The position numbers were made by a program, and so were the translations under genes. The notes under the pieces are model-generated. The model searched no databases, was not told the DNA's origin, and saw only the letters and a list, made by a program, of their open reading frames with translations. From assembly GCA_030272585.1 (NCBI GenBank), contig BSYQ01000001.1, forward strand, positions 310,001 to 374,000: a stretch of 64,000 nucleotides of DNA, in the 5' to 3' direction. Numbering within the stretch: the stretch's first letter is position 1; every line of letters starts with the position of its first letter. Of this stretch, positions 54,901-64,000 are shown piece by piece. This DNA is from Bryopsis sp. KO-2023. Its lineage: Eukaryota; Chlorophyta; Ulvophyceae; Bryopsidales; Bryopsidaceae.

Positions 54901-56737
54901 TTCCGCTGGTCAGAAAAATAGGCCAGCAGGAATTGGGCTGGAATGTGGACTCAATAGGAAAAATAATTCTTCAGGTCTGATTCCACTCCAATTCAAAGGA
55001 CATATTAAAAAAAAAACAGACAGAAATAAAATGTCTCAAAACTGCCTTGGACAGTTCGGAAAAGAACCCATCAAACGGGCCGGGCTGCCAACTCATCCAC
55101 AAACAGTTGCATTTCTTTATCCAGTTCTCTCAATTTGATTCAAAACATATTTTTTTCTGCCCAAAACTGCAACAGAATGTTCCAGCATCTTTTTGCTATA
55201 GGTCTGAAAAAAACTGCCAGATATGGATATTGTTGAAGACTGTAATACAATTGATTGACTTTTTTCAAGCAAAGAAAAAAAGCAAGATAGAATCAGCACC
55301 GGTTCCTCACCTGGTTTCGGAGCTTTCCCCCGAATATGCGGTAAAGGAAGGAAGTGTACTCCATTTCTGGAGCTGCACTTCCCCCCCTGACCGCATCCGC
55401 CACCGCCTCCTCGTGGAGCCTCCCCAGGAGCCCCATGAGCCACTCCTCCGCATACTCCATTTTTGCGGTATGGTGCCTACAAAAAGGAAAAACAGATTAG
55501 CGGGAATTGTAACAAAACAGGTACTCTTTATATCCAAACTGTGGGAGGGGGAGGGGGCAGAAAAACAGGCAATTTGATAATTTCGAATCATTCAAAATAT
55601 TTGGGCTCCAGAAAAACAGGTAAAATTAATCACCCAGAATAAAAACAGGTGAATTTATTTGGGCCCCAGACAAAAAACAGGTGAATTTATTTGGGCCCCA
55701 GAAAAAAAAACAGGTGAATTTATTTCTTGAAATACAACTGAAAAAAGAGAATGTATACAAGAAAAAAACAGGAAAAATTAATCACCCAAAAATATTTTTG
55801 GCCCCAGAAAAAAACACGTAAAATTATTTCTTGAAATACAACTGGAAAAAGATAAATATACAAGGAAAAAAACAGGAAAAAAATTCCAACATGTACAAAG
55901 AAAAGCAAACAAGTGATTTACCATCCAGAATTTTTTACTCACCCGGCACAGATTTGGCCGATGACGCCAGGCTCACAGAACTCCTTCGCGTGGACGGGCC
56001 CCGGGCTAGCTTGCATCTTGGCATAAAGCCTCAGCAACTTGCCCGTGAAGGGCCCCGGCTCCCCACCTGCCCCATGCCCACCTTCCAGCCAAGCCACCAC
56101 GGGAGGGAGGTGAAACAAGGCTTGGAAGGAGGCATTCATGAAGCAGGTCGCGTGGGGATTGACCAGCCCACACCCCTTCATCGCAAAAGAAAAAGCAAAA
56201 AAAAAATCAGAAACGATAAAAATCTTCAACAGAAATGGCCTTGGAATTTCAACAGTTTGGAAACGACTGGTTGATGGGCTGGCTGAGTAAGACAATGACA
56301 GAGTAGACCACTGCACTATCCAGTTCCCAACAAAATTTCCACAAATAAGTTTTATTTCCATGACGACTTTGAAATGGAGGGAGGGGCTGTGGATCATCAG
56401 GAAATGGCAAGTGTGCAGCCCAGTAGGGGTGCTGAGGTGCTGAGCATTATGGTTTTCACTTGTTTCACGTACGACATACTCTCAAACCGTCCAGCCTTTG
56501 TGTTTCTTGCAAAATTGCTGTCCATTTGCGTTAACAACCGAGTCTTTTCGAGTAAAAGTTTGGTCCTCCTCCCCCAAACTTCTCCCCCCGACTTTTAAAA
56601 CGAGCGAAAAACGAGGCCACGAAAATTACATAGAAACAACGAAATACATTTGAAAAAACACTCACCACACGTCGCACGCTGGGCCACCTAAGCTCCACCT
56701 TCTCGACAGGGTAGAGGTCCGTAGAACGTGCCATCAT
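48927..56737 (-). CDS. Ubiquitin-specific protease (USP36/UBP-type C19 peptidase)
   Basis: Nine exons (minus): 56737-56666, 56175-55943, 55476-55311, 54791-54609, 54410-54241, 54092-53972, 50107-49689, 49515-49372, 49080-48927. They close to 553 residues. The Cys box is GCGLVNPHATCFMNASFQAL with the catalytic Cys. The middle has LRNQICCLAEDF and GDNKYRLEH. The His box is VHAGETTQSGHYFTYAK and ends FNDESVQS, supplying the His and the third triad residue. VLSSEAYVLVYTRQ closes the domain after a 3.9-kb intron. The C-terminal ~170 residues are basic, Ser/Pro-rich and nuclear-like (KKRPLW, ITKRSRMQR, SLKRDRPEV). It removes ubiquitin from substrates; a nucleolar role is suggested only by similarity to USP36. 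The structural CxxC zinc knuckles look incomplete. Confidence 0.9.
50430..50630. repeat. ~54-bp tandem repeat in the large USP intron
   Basis: About four imperfect units containing TTGACTTGAGATGCAT, GAACTTGGACAAACAGA and GGTGCAATGGATGGAA-like words. They create a repetitive 320-codon ORF on the minus strand (50236-51198) that has no other sign of coding. Confidence 0.75.
50982..51012. repeat. 31-bp sequence repeated inverted at 53794-53824
   Basis: CACTATAGGATTTGACCCCT followed by AATACGCTGTG is the exact reverse complement of 53794-53824. Both copies lie in the same USP intron, 2.8 kb apart. The other copy is flanked by an AATACGCTGTG...CACAGCGTATT palindrome. They look like ends of a dispersed or foldback repeat. 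Confidence 0.85.
51065..51290. repeat. Imperfect ~60-bp duplication
   Basis: The stretch around 51075-51130 (AACGCGAGGGAAACGGCTCG, then TGACGGCGTTTGACTTCACTTGG) recurs at about 51229-51285 with changes (AACGCACAGGAGACGG, then TGACGGGGTTCGACTCCCCTTGG). The second copy looks like a tRNA T-arm by chance. Confidence 0.55.
51823..52376 (+). CDS. Possible small gene inside the USP intron, opposite strand
   Basis: Four exon-like segments (51823-51895, 51963-52039, 52116-52149, 52300-52376) join in phase at GTAAGT, GTTAGA and GTGAGT donors with AG acceptors. They give 86 residues from MDDFLGVMHWSAEA to SGGMLDE. The second exon reads SAKEFEPLRSALSLDSLQES. No domain was recognised. Coding-like sequence continues on both strands to about 52780 (SLANLVSALACFTRS on plus; LARDCNHG-ending ORF on minus), so the gene may extend or the model may be wrong. 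It lies wholly within the 3.9-kb intron between 50107 and 53972. Confidence 0.3.
53450..53655. repeat. Tandem repeat in the USP intron (~36-bp units)
   Basis: Five to six units alternate GTCCGATAACACTGTGA with CAAAAACGTTGTGGAATGAT or AAATTGT variants. Unit boundaries are fuzzy because two half-units are reshuffled. Confidence 0.85.
53698..53768. repeat. Foldback hairpin, 19-bp perfect arms
   Basis: TTCACATCGTGCTCACTGC (53698-53716) is the exact reverse complement of 53750-53768. The pairing continues imperfectly inward (GCTCTACAACG / CGTCGTAGAG) around a small loop. It is directly followed by the 11-bp AATACGCTGTG palindrome and the 31-bp repeat, suggesting one composite mobile or foldback unit. 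Confidence 0.85.
55611..55880. repeat. Degenerate tandem repeat in USP intron 2
   Basis: Units contain AAACAGGTGAATTTATTTGG with GCCCCAGA, then longer units with TTATTTCTTGAAATACAACT. Every unit carries CAGGTRAA, so the plus strand reads as a series of splice-donor-like sites although the gene is on the minus strand. Confidence 0.75.
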
Positions 56738-57072
56738 CACCACCGGTGGTCTTCTTTCGCACTGCTGCTCGAAACGCTCCCGAAAACAAACCTCCAGAGA
56801 ACACTCGATCAAAGAACAGGTGCGATTTGTGTGGATTGCGCAAAGAAATCCCTCCAAAATTTCACAAGTCCGAGATGTGACGTGCGAGTCTGTCTGCGGG
56901 AATTGGATGACATTTTCCTGGGAGGGGTTTTATTGCAGCCCACACTTGGTGACCGTTTGGCGAGTGCGACCAGGACTCTCGTGTTTCTTTCCAACGCTTG
57001 CTCAACGTTCCGTCGCTTAACTCGATGCCTTCCGGTTCTTGCTGAAACAGCCGAACACAGCCCATCAATCGG
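56738..57072. promoter_or_regulatory. Bidirectional promoter, USP / SART3-like gene
   Basis: 335 bp between divergent ATGs. No TATA box was identified. The frame is open through much of it on both strands, which is taken as accidental. Confidence 0.55.
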
Positions 57073-59548
57073 ATGGAGTCCAGTGGAACTGCAGAACCCA
57101 CTAACCCAGAGGCTGCCCCGGAAAAGGTGCCGTGATTGTATGCACCCACAAGAAAAACGCACCATCGTTGTCTTGTTGTGTGTTTTGGGAGTCCCTTCAC
57201 AGTTATCATGTTGCTGCATGTGTATGTGGGGTGGGAAGAAGGCTTCTGTAAATGACATGTCAAATGATAATTCAACAGCAGATCCCAAAATGACTCTGCA
57301 AAACATGCCTGGTCCTGCAATCAATTTTCTTGAAAAGTGCTGTGGGGAATGCTTCCTTGTGTATGTCTGTGTTGGCCAGGTCTTGGACCATGAAAAAAAA
57401 ATTGAGGATAGTGCGGATCAGATGGATGAAGATTTGAGCAGCAATGATGGAAGTGATGTGGAGGTCGACGAAAAAACGCTCAAGTGCCTTGCTGAACTCG
57501 AATCGAAAATTCGAAGTAACCCAGCAGCCTACGATGCCCATGTCGATTACATAGCACTCCTGGTCAAAAGTAAACTTTTCAACAAAGCTCAAATCGCAAG
57601 AAAAGCCATGCAGTCTCAATTCCCACTGTCTGAAGAGCTATGGATGGAATTGTTGGAGGCAGAAATGGAGCTTGCCCAGACATCAAACGATTTGGTCGAA
57701 CTCATGGCGCTGTTTGACCTCGCTGTGAAGGACTACCTCTCAGTGGATTTGTGGAATCAGTACCTTGAGTTTACTATTGGGTGCATTCCGGCTGTGACTA
57801 ACATGCTGCCAGAGGGGCTGGTGAAATTTCGAGCTTTGGCTGAGAGGGCGTTGGCATCCTGCGGTTTGCATGTGAAGAGGGGGCATGTGATCTGGAAAAC
57901 TTACATCAAATTCGAGATCGGGGTGGAAGCTGTCCAGGAGGAGAATGAAAAGAATGCCCAGGTGGAGGTGATTCGGAAGCTATATCACCGGGCGCTGGGG
58001 GTTCCTTTGGCTGAGCAGAAAAGCATAATGGCTGAATGGAAAGCCTGGGAGGCTGCCCACGATGTTCTTGAGAAACAACTGCCAGAGTCGGTTTTCGAGG
58101 TCTTCAAAGATGCTAAAGAAATGCTCGAAATAAGGGCTAGCTTTGAAGAGCAGATCGGGGAAGAAGGGAGTGTGGTGAACGAAAGAGTTCTGGCTGTTTT
58201 TCTGGCATACATCCGGCTGGAGGAGGCTCAAAACATTCCGGCAAGGGCAATCTGTCTGTACGAAAGAGCTGTGGCAGTGTTCCCGATCAATTCTTCGCTC
58301 TGGATGAAGTATGCCCACTACGTGGAAATCCAAGTCAAATCATTTGAAGTCGTCCGCAACGTTTATGAAAGAGCTCAGAGGAATTTGCCTTGGGTGGGGG
58401 AGGTTTGGGCAGAAACCATCAGGTCGTATGAACGACTTGACCAGGATATTGATGAGATCAGATCAGTGTGCAAGAAAGCTCTGGCAGCTGGGCTGCAAGG
58501 TCCTGAGGAGTACATGACAGTGCTCCTAGCATGGTTGGACGTTGTTCGGGTTTTGAAGGTATCAAAACGTGAGGAGGGAAGGCCGGGGTTTGTTCCCATG
58601 GAGGTGGTCAGGCAGGAATTTGCCAGGGCAATGGAGGTGATGGGTTCTTACTTTCCTGAATATATGGACAAGTCGCATCGAATCCCCGCTTATTGGGCAG
58701 ATTGTGAGATCTCCTTTGGGGGAGAGGATGGGCTGGAGAGAGCCAGGAAAATTTGGGAGGACCTGATTGCCACAGATGCCAAAAACTACTATGAGACTTG
58801 GTCGATGTACGCTGCAATGGAATTCAGGGCAAAGGCTTTCCCTGCTGTTCGGAAACTCTACAAGAAGGCTGTTTGTAAGGAGATACTGAAGGGCCCTCAC
58901 AGGGTCGCTCTGTGCCATGAGTGGAAGAGATTTGAGCGGGAACATGGGACTTCTGTCTCATACATGAAGTCTGCCGTGAACTTTGATCCAGTGCTAGCAG
59001 AGGCCACCTGGAATCATGATTCGTTTTGTATCGATGCCATCGAGAAGGCCATCAGCAGCGTACCCACACTGACTCCGGAGCAACACAAGTCATTGAAGCG
59101 AAAGGCCCTGAGGGCTGGGGAAGGTCGGAAGCAACAGAAAAAAGAAAAGAGTGAGACGCCAAACCAGGGGGCCGAAGAGGCCTCCACTGCTGAAGATAAC
59201 TCGACGGCTGGTGCTGAAAGAAAGGCTGAGGACAGGGGTGGCGATCGGTTGGGGGAGAACCGGGGGCGGGGCCGTGGCCGAGGGCGGCATGATCAAAGGG
59301 ACCATGGCAGGAGGGGTAGGGGCGAGTTCCGGGGAAGAGGTAGAGGTAGAGGGGATTACCATGGCCGTGGAAGGGGGGGGTATGCAGGCAGAGGTCGAGA
59401 AGGGGGGGAGTATGGTAGATGGGGCAGGGGGAGGGGGAGGCGAGGTCGGGGGCGAGGTGCAGGTATCGGATTTGTTGAAATAGGTGCGAACAAGTCAGCA
59501 GGGGAGGGGGGGCTGTCCAATGATGATTTCCGGAAAATGTTGGAGTGA
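57073..59548 (+). CDS. SART3/Prp24-like protein: HAT repeats, RGG tail, LSm-interaction motif, no RRM
   Basis: Two exons: 57073-57126 (MESSGTAEPTNPEAAPEK) and 57380-59548. They join in phase to 740 residues. The second exon alone is open far upstream, so another start is possible. An acidic N-terminus is followed by HAT helices from about residue 50 to 530 (LWMELLEAEMELAQ, LWNQYLEFTIG, AICLYERAVAVFPINSSLWMKYAHYVE, VRNVYERAQRNLPWVGEVWAE, YYETWSMYAAMEFRAKAFPAVRKLYKKAV). Then come a basic linker and about 100 residues of RGG/GRGRGR repeats. The last residues SNDDFRKMLE match the C-terminal LSm-binding motif of Prp24/SART3. Family members recycle U6 snRNP with LSm2-8. The RRMs usual in this family are absent; RGG repeats may bind RNA instead. 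Confidence 0.88.
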
Positions 59549-60565
59549 GTGTTTGGTGATGGAAGTGATTTTGATGTCAGACAATGGAAGTATGAATTAT
59601 CTCCAGGTGGGTTGTAGGAGGTTATTGTGGTAGGCTGAAAAAGGTGGATAGAGTTTGGTTCAAAGTATAAGTACCTGAAAAAAGATGTACAGACTTGGCA
59701 CAGCTCCTGGCACTCAAGGTTTTGTGGCACCGTATGATTGCCTGTTGTGGCAACGGTAAAGAGAAGACGATTGTTTGATTACAATCATAACATTGTGGTG
59801 GAATGTCTGATTCCAAACCAAAAGTTTTTGAAGGATCGAGAAACCAAGCGATTGGTGAACATGACACACATCTGACTTTATCGTTTGGCTTTGTACGGCA
59901 ACTGGTGTTGATCTATTGTGTTTCACCTTGAATATGCTACACCTCAAAGATGAGGTGACCTTTTTGCCTTTTCCAGTTGCTGTGCTTGTTGTTGTTGTTG
60001 AGAATTCCATCCTACTCTTCCTTTTCTTGTTCGCATTGAGAATTCCATCCTACTCCCCATTTCATGATGTATTGGGTCTTCACCTTTTGAGGTTGTGAAT
60101 GTCATGTGTCATGTCCATTGGATGAAGACTGGTGCTGGACTTGCCCTGTGATGCAGCTTCATTTTTGTTTTTTTTAATTGGAAATACAGAGACGATTGAG
60201 GCCTCTCAATGGGATTGCATCAGGAAGACTCCATGGAAAATGCACTTCACTTCTTTCTGGGGATTTTTGATGATCTTTAGAACGTGATTTAGGAATGGCA
60301 TGTGGACCCATACCCTCCAAAATTTTGTGATATTTTGAACAAGATCACTGGAGTTAATGGAAAAAAAGTCTCCAAGAATATCATCCTTGACAACAGCCCT
60401 TTCACCAACAAAACAGCTGTTTCTCTGGATGGAGAACAAAAGCCCACCCCAACCACAATCTATACTGTTTATTCCCCCCGGCCCATACTCTCTGCATTCC
60501 TTCCTATTTCGAAACCCAACGAAAAAACAAAAACAAAAATCGACATCACAACATTGATTCCTCCC
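59549..60565. other. Convergent 3' spacer, SART3-like / glucosidase II beta
   Basis: About 1.0 kb holding the two 3' UTRs. A GAGAATTCCATCCTACTC duplication occurs at about 59999-60055. The 175-codon plus ORF at 60302-60829 overlaps the glucosidase gene antisense and is not supported. Confidence 0.6.
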
Positions 60566-62305
60566 TCACAACTCATCCTTTCTCTCTTGGCTGAGCCCAC
60601 CGAGTTGTTCCAGCTGGACCCTCAAAAATTCAGCCTCTTCTTGATTGCAAAACGCAGGGGTCTTAAAAATCCCCACGTATTCGCACATATTAGGCTCCTC
60701 CACATTCATGATTTCATCTGCTTCACCACACTGCAGTTGGAGGTTCAAACTTCGGGCAGGCCCACTCCAGCACTTCCTCCCTCTAGAAAAACTCATCCAC
60801 TTGTACGCCTCATCGAATCCATGCCATGACCCCAGCCCTGTCGACCCTCCACCCTCAGTCTGCTTTGCTTCACCAAACGGACACATCTCATAGCCGTACT
60901 TCCCGACTTGAACATCCACACACCTCCCATCCAACGACGTGTATTCCCCTGAGGGCCCATGATCTCGTGTCATCTTGTCATTGAGGTCTTTCAGTTTCGA
61001 TTCCAAGCTTCGCAGCTCGGACTCCGCCTTGTTCAGTTGCTGGGATATCGCCGATTGTTCCTGAGTCTTAACTTTGGGCCGACTCTGGCTGGCTTTTGTA
61101 CCCCCAGAGCTTTTCCCGAACATCGAATCCTTTACACGGTTTGCCAATGATGACACCCTTTCCATAAACCCATGGCTTGTGGAGTCCGGGGGCGAAGAGG
61201 GATCCTCATTGTCAGCTTCATCGTAGTCCTTGGGGTCCATTTCGTAAGCATCTTCTGCATCATACGTCACCGCATCAATATCATCTTGTTCATCCTCATC
61301 CAGAACCTCTACATCTGAGTCTCCCCCTAACTGGGATTCCGGCACAACTTGTGCACCACCAAATGATTCCTCTTCTTTGCTCTCCACATCAACGGAGTTT
61401 TCAACAGATTTTTCCATGTCAGACTCCGCATTGGCCTGGGCAGAATGAGATGCTGAGTCAGGTTCCTGTTCCCCAGAGACCTCCTTCTGTTCCATATGCT
61501 GGGCAGAAGCTTTCACAGCCTCACTCCACCCTTCCTCAGCCTCATCACTGTCTTGGACACCCTCTCCAGTATTCCCTAAAGTTCCACTTTCTCCTTCATC
61601 CCCAGCACCAGGATTTCCTGTGTTTTCTGCATTTTCGGTGTCCCGCTTTTCCGTTTCCCCAGTTTCAGCGTCATCTCCACTGGTTTCATTGGTTTTCAAG
61701 CTATCTTCGAGAGCCTGCTGCCTTTCGGCCTCTTCCCGTTCGATCCTATCGGCCTCAATCTTTTCGACCCTCAACTTTTCGACAACCTCTTTCTGTTTCT
61801 CAACCTCCCCAGTTATTCGAACAATTTCTTCTTCCCAGGATTTTCTCAAAGTCAGACCCTCCGCGATCCTCGCCTCTTTCGTTTTGAGACCCGTTTCAAC
61901 GACTTTCAACCGTTTTTCGATATCGGCCTTCAATTCGGCACCCAGCTCGGCGCAGGTGTTCCCGCATCCTTCAATTTCATCGGAACCATCGCAACAATCA
62001 CAAATACCGTCGTCCACGAACTGCGACGCCAATATTCTGGGCTGATGCCCTATGTTCTCGCAATAAAATTCTCCATTACCACAGGCGGACGTCCCTGGTT
62101 CATCGCTCCCGTCTTGACAGTCGCAGTAATCGTCATTCACGGCGTCAAACGGCACAACGCCCACGCCATCGAAGCAAGCGAACTCCCCCTTGGAGTTCGA
62201 ATACTTCTGTCGAAGATCCGGTGCCAACCCTCGGATATTGGAACCAGAAACACCACTCCACTGAACGAAGGCAGCCAGCGCTAACACGAGGAACCCCCTG
62301 ACCAT
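60566..62305 (-). CDS. Glucosidase II beta subunit (PRKCSH/GTB1), ER
   Basis: A single exon of 579 residues from ATG at 62305. That start was chosen because it opens a signal peptide (MVRGFLVLALAAFVQWSGVS) and excludes unlikely upstream sequence. Two LDLa-like cysteine modules follow (DDYCDCQDGSDEPGTSAC; DDGICDCCDGSDE), then a coiled coil to about residue 200, a ~200-residue Glu/Asp/Ser-rich stretch, a second coiled coil, and a C-terminal MRH lectin domain (GRCVDVQVGKYGYEMCPFGE ... WSGPARSLNLQLQCG). It ends KDEL, an ER-retrieval signal. The beta subunit retains and presents glycans to the catalytic alpha subunit during N-glycan glucose trimming in the calnexin cycle. Lack of introns contrasts with all neighbours. 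Confidence 0.95.
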   Translation of the reverse strand: MVRGFLVLALAAFVQWSGVSGSNIRGLAPDLRQKYSNSKGEFACFDGVGVVPFDAVNDDYCDCQDGSDEPGTSACGNGEFYCENIGHQPRILASQFVDDGICDCCDGSDEIEGCGNTCAELGAELKADIEKRLKVVETGLKTKEARIAEGLTLRKSWEEEIVRITGEVEKQKEVVEKLRVEKIEADRIEREEAERQQALEDSLKTNETSGDDAETGETEKRDTENAENTGNPGAGDEGESGTLGNTGEGVQDSDEAEEGWSEAVKASAQHMEQKEVSGEQEPDSASHSAQANAESDMEKSVENSVDVESKEEESFGGAQVVPESQLGGDSDVEVLDEDEQDDIDAVTYDAEDAYEMDPKDYDEADNEDPSSPPDSTSHGFMERVSSLANRVKDSMFGKSSGGTKASQSRPKVKTQEQSAISQQLNKAESELRSLESKLKDLNDKMTRDHGPSGEYTSLDGRCVDVQVGKYGYEMCPFGEAKQTEGGGSTGLGSWHGFDEAYKWMSFSRGRKCWSGPARSLNLQLQCGEADEIMNVEEPNMCEYVGIFKTPAFCNQEEAEFLRVQLEQLGGLSQERKDEL

Positions 62306-62468
62306 TCTGACGCCTGATGTCGAAAGGGAGAGTACATAAACCAGGTACAGAAACAAGTCCGTCACTGCAATTTGCGCCACGATTATACAGCGTGGCAGCC
62401 GAGATTCTGGCATATCGCCACCCTCAAAAGCTCTTAAAGCTCGTTTCTGTTTTCGAACTCCAAACACG
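62306..62468. promoter_or_regulatory. Bidirectional promoter, glucosidase II beta / C1D
   Basis: 163 bp between divergent ATGs, the shortest in the window. Both transcripts must start inside it unless 5' UTRs overlap antisense. Confidence 0.55.
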
Positions 62469-63944
62469 ATGGACTTCTTCGTTCCTGACCAGGTGGAGGC
62501 GCAGCTCAAGAATTTCAACGTAAGTGGGGTGTTTCTTCGTTTATCGGAGTTTTTCGTTGCGTTGCTGAGTTCAGACGTCGCTCACTGTCCTGTTTCGACC
62601 TGAAGGCCGTCATTGGCGACATCGAGTCTAAGCTTCGACCACTCACTTCCGAAAATGCTCTTGCAGGAATTGAAAAGGTGGGCATCACACGACACGACAG
62701 AAGCTTAAGGAAACCATTTTGGTCGAGAGGTAGCTTTTATTTTAAGCTCTAATCTCTGTAATATTATGCAGTTGCCCTCGCTGGAAAGAGCACAAGCTTT
62801 CATGCTCATAGCTTCCTCCGCTTGTAGGCTCTACGAGCTTTACTTGAAAGCTCACGGACAGAACCCAATATTAAAGGAGAAATTCATCAAAGAAAAGGTA
62901 CAGTTTGGCTAAACTGTGAAAGAGAAACTGATTTTTGTGTGAATCTTAGATATTCATGGTTGATTCTGTTGTGCATTTCATGTCAAAATATGGCGACATA
63001 TCACTGGGTGTTTCGATTGGGATTTCCCAGGAGTTTTTTTTGTTTTTTTCCCCTGTCCCTGGATCATGCAGAGAAAATTATCTTATAGAATAAAACCTTG
63101 CTCAATGCATTGCGTTTTTTGTCCTTGTGTACAGAATTGTTTTTTTTGTTTTTCATTTTTTTTTGAGGCTGTCTGGATCGCTGTTGTGAACACATAGAAA
63201 AGGGTGGCCCAATTCGAGCTGAGGGTGCAAAAGGCTGTCACCGATCATGAGTTGGCAACGACGAAACGAAGTGCAGTCGTTAATGTAGCAGCTGCCAATC
63301 GATTCATTGACAATGCTCTTCCAGATCTTAGCAAGGATCAAAAAGCTGCCCTCAGACAGGTAATTCCGACATGGTAATTTTACCAAGTCGATGAAATTGT
63401 TAAACCAGGTGTGGATTTGGGGTGAGGTGTGGATATCTATGCATACAGAAATAATGGCTGTCCTGCGATTCTTTTCTTCCAGGTGCCTAAAGAAGGTCGT
63501 TTGCAAAAGCCGGCTGTTCCAGTAGCCGCACCTCAATCAAACAAGCCGAAGAAGAGGAAGCAAGAATTGGTGGAGATTGATTTTCTCAGGGAAATGCTGG
63601 AAGATGTAAAAAAGGCGGCTTGCGACCCTCAGACGCTGAGTGGGAAAACGGAGGAGAAGGGCAGTGGACAGAGTGGCGAGGCAGCCAAAAAAGTAGATGG
63701 AGGGGCGGCCGAGGGGGAGTTTCCAGGGGCTGATGCGACAGCTGGGTGTGGGAAGGGAGCAGGGGGGGTCACTGGCTGTGATGGGGAAGCGGCGTCTGTG
63801 CAGGAGGTCGATTGTCAGGAGGAGGAGGAGGTCCCGTGTGAATTGAATCAAGGTTTGTTGGAGGCTGGGAAAGAAGGGAAGAGAGAAGGGTCTGGAAGTA
63901 GAGGGAAAAGCAAGCAGGTCAGAGAAAAGAAAGCAGGTAACTAG
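62469..63944 (+). CDS. C1D/Rrp47/Lrp1-family exosome cofactor
   Basis: Five exons: 62469-62519, 62606-62677, 62772-62897, 63198-63359, 63483-63944, all phase 0, giving 290 residues. The Sas10/C1D core is in exons 2-4: LPSLERAQAFMLIASSACRL, ELYLKAHGQNP and VAAANRFIDNAL. This matches the family's NPxxHPV-like turn and the RFVxNAL-like end. The last exon adds a basic patch (NKPKKRKQ), then about 120 low-complexity Gly/Glu/Ala residues, and ends in a basic tail. C1D binds structured RNA and recruits Rrp6 of the nuclear exosome for rRNA and snoRNA 3' trimming. An alternative donor (GCAG|GTAACT) lies just before the stop, so the gene could continue past the window. Confidence 0.88.
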
Positions 63945-64000
63945 GACCATGCGATTTCGCCGATGTGGGGGTTTTCTCTGCATGCATGGTAGTTGAATGT
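63945..64000. other. Window end, 3' side of C1D gene
   Basis: Only 56 bases remain after the C1D stop codon. Nothing can be assigned. Confidence 0.5.

Noticed and set aside
56831-57379. N-terminal extension giving a 905-residue SART3-like ORF
   Set aside because: The extension is Cys-rich with no HAT-like content and overlaps the promoter; a two-exon model starting MESSGTAEP joins in phase with an acidic N-terminus typical of the family.
60302-60829. A 175-codon plus ORF
   Set aside because: Antisense to the MRH domain of glucosidase II beta and low-complexity outside it.

Overview
The window is eukaryotic nuclear DNA, most likely from a green-lineage alga, probably streptophyte. Genes carry many short GT-AG introns. 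They include plastid-type aspartate kinase, a Rubisco-methyltransferase-like SET protein, a plastid-type rhodanese and a plant-like PRMT5. The species cannot be named from the sequence alone.

Bases 1-25,700 are a retrotransposon nest with three layers. The outermost is an old Ty3/gypsy-like element (E) whose RNase H/integrase gene is split into two pieces (9868-10563 minus; 24561-25260 plus). A 516-bp-LTR non-autonomous element (LTR2 family) inserted into that integrase with TSD GTTGA/TCAAC. Its 3' half is 6335-9867 (plus) and its 5' half is 19801-24560 (minus). An autonomous chromovirus with ~350-bp LTRs (LTR1 family) inserted into LTR2 with TSD CAAGT. A second LTR1 copy sits in E. The half-elements lie in opposite orientations: the 3' LTR at 5986-6334 and the 5' LTR at 19452-19800 share the TSD and look identical to each other, while the LTR at 10564-10913 differs. 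This is what an inversion by recombination between the two inverted LTR1 copies would leave, or an assembly error of the same form. LTR1 itself is unusual: two related small ORFs precede gag, gag and pol appear linked by a -1 frameshift, pol ends in a chromodomain, and a fifth ORF in the env position encodes a coiled coil plus a RING-like cysteine cluster.

Bases 25,700-34,000 are sparse. They hold a five-exon gene for a small secreted cysteine-rich protein (26040-27121), about 4.4 kb with no supported gene, and an F-box/LRR gene (31531-33458, minus).

Bases 34,259-63,944 are gene-dense and strictly alternating in strand: PRMT5 (-), aspartate kinase (+), SET methyltransferase (-), rhodanese (+), ubiquitin-specific protease (-), RRM-less SART3/Prp24-like protein (+), glucosidase II beta (-), C1D/Rrp47 (+). 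Four head-to-head pairs share 163-443 bp promoters. The exon models were built by hand from reading frame, splice sites and family conservation, and every model closes in frame. The protease gene has a 3.9-kb intron filled with tandem and inverted repeats and a possible small gene on the other strand. Several products act on RNA or protein modification (U6 snRNP recycling, exosome cofactor, arginine and lysine methylation, deubiquitination), but nothing shows them to be co-regulated beyond the paired promoters.
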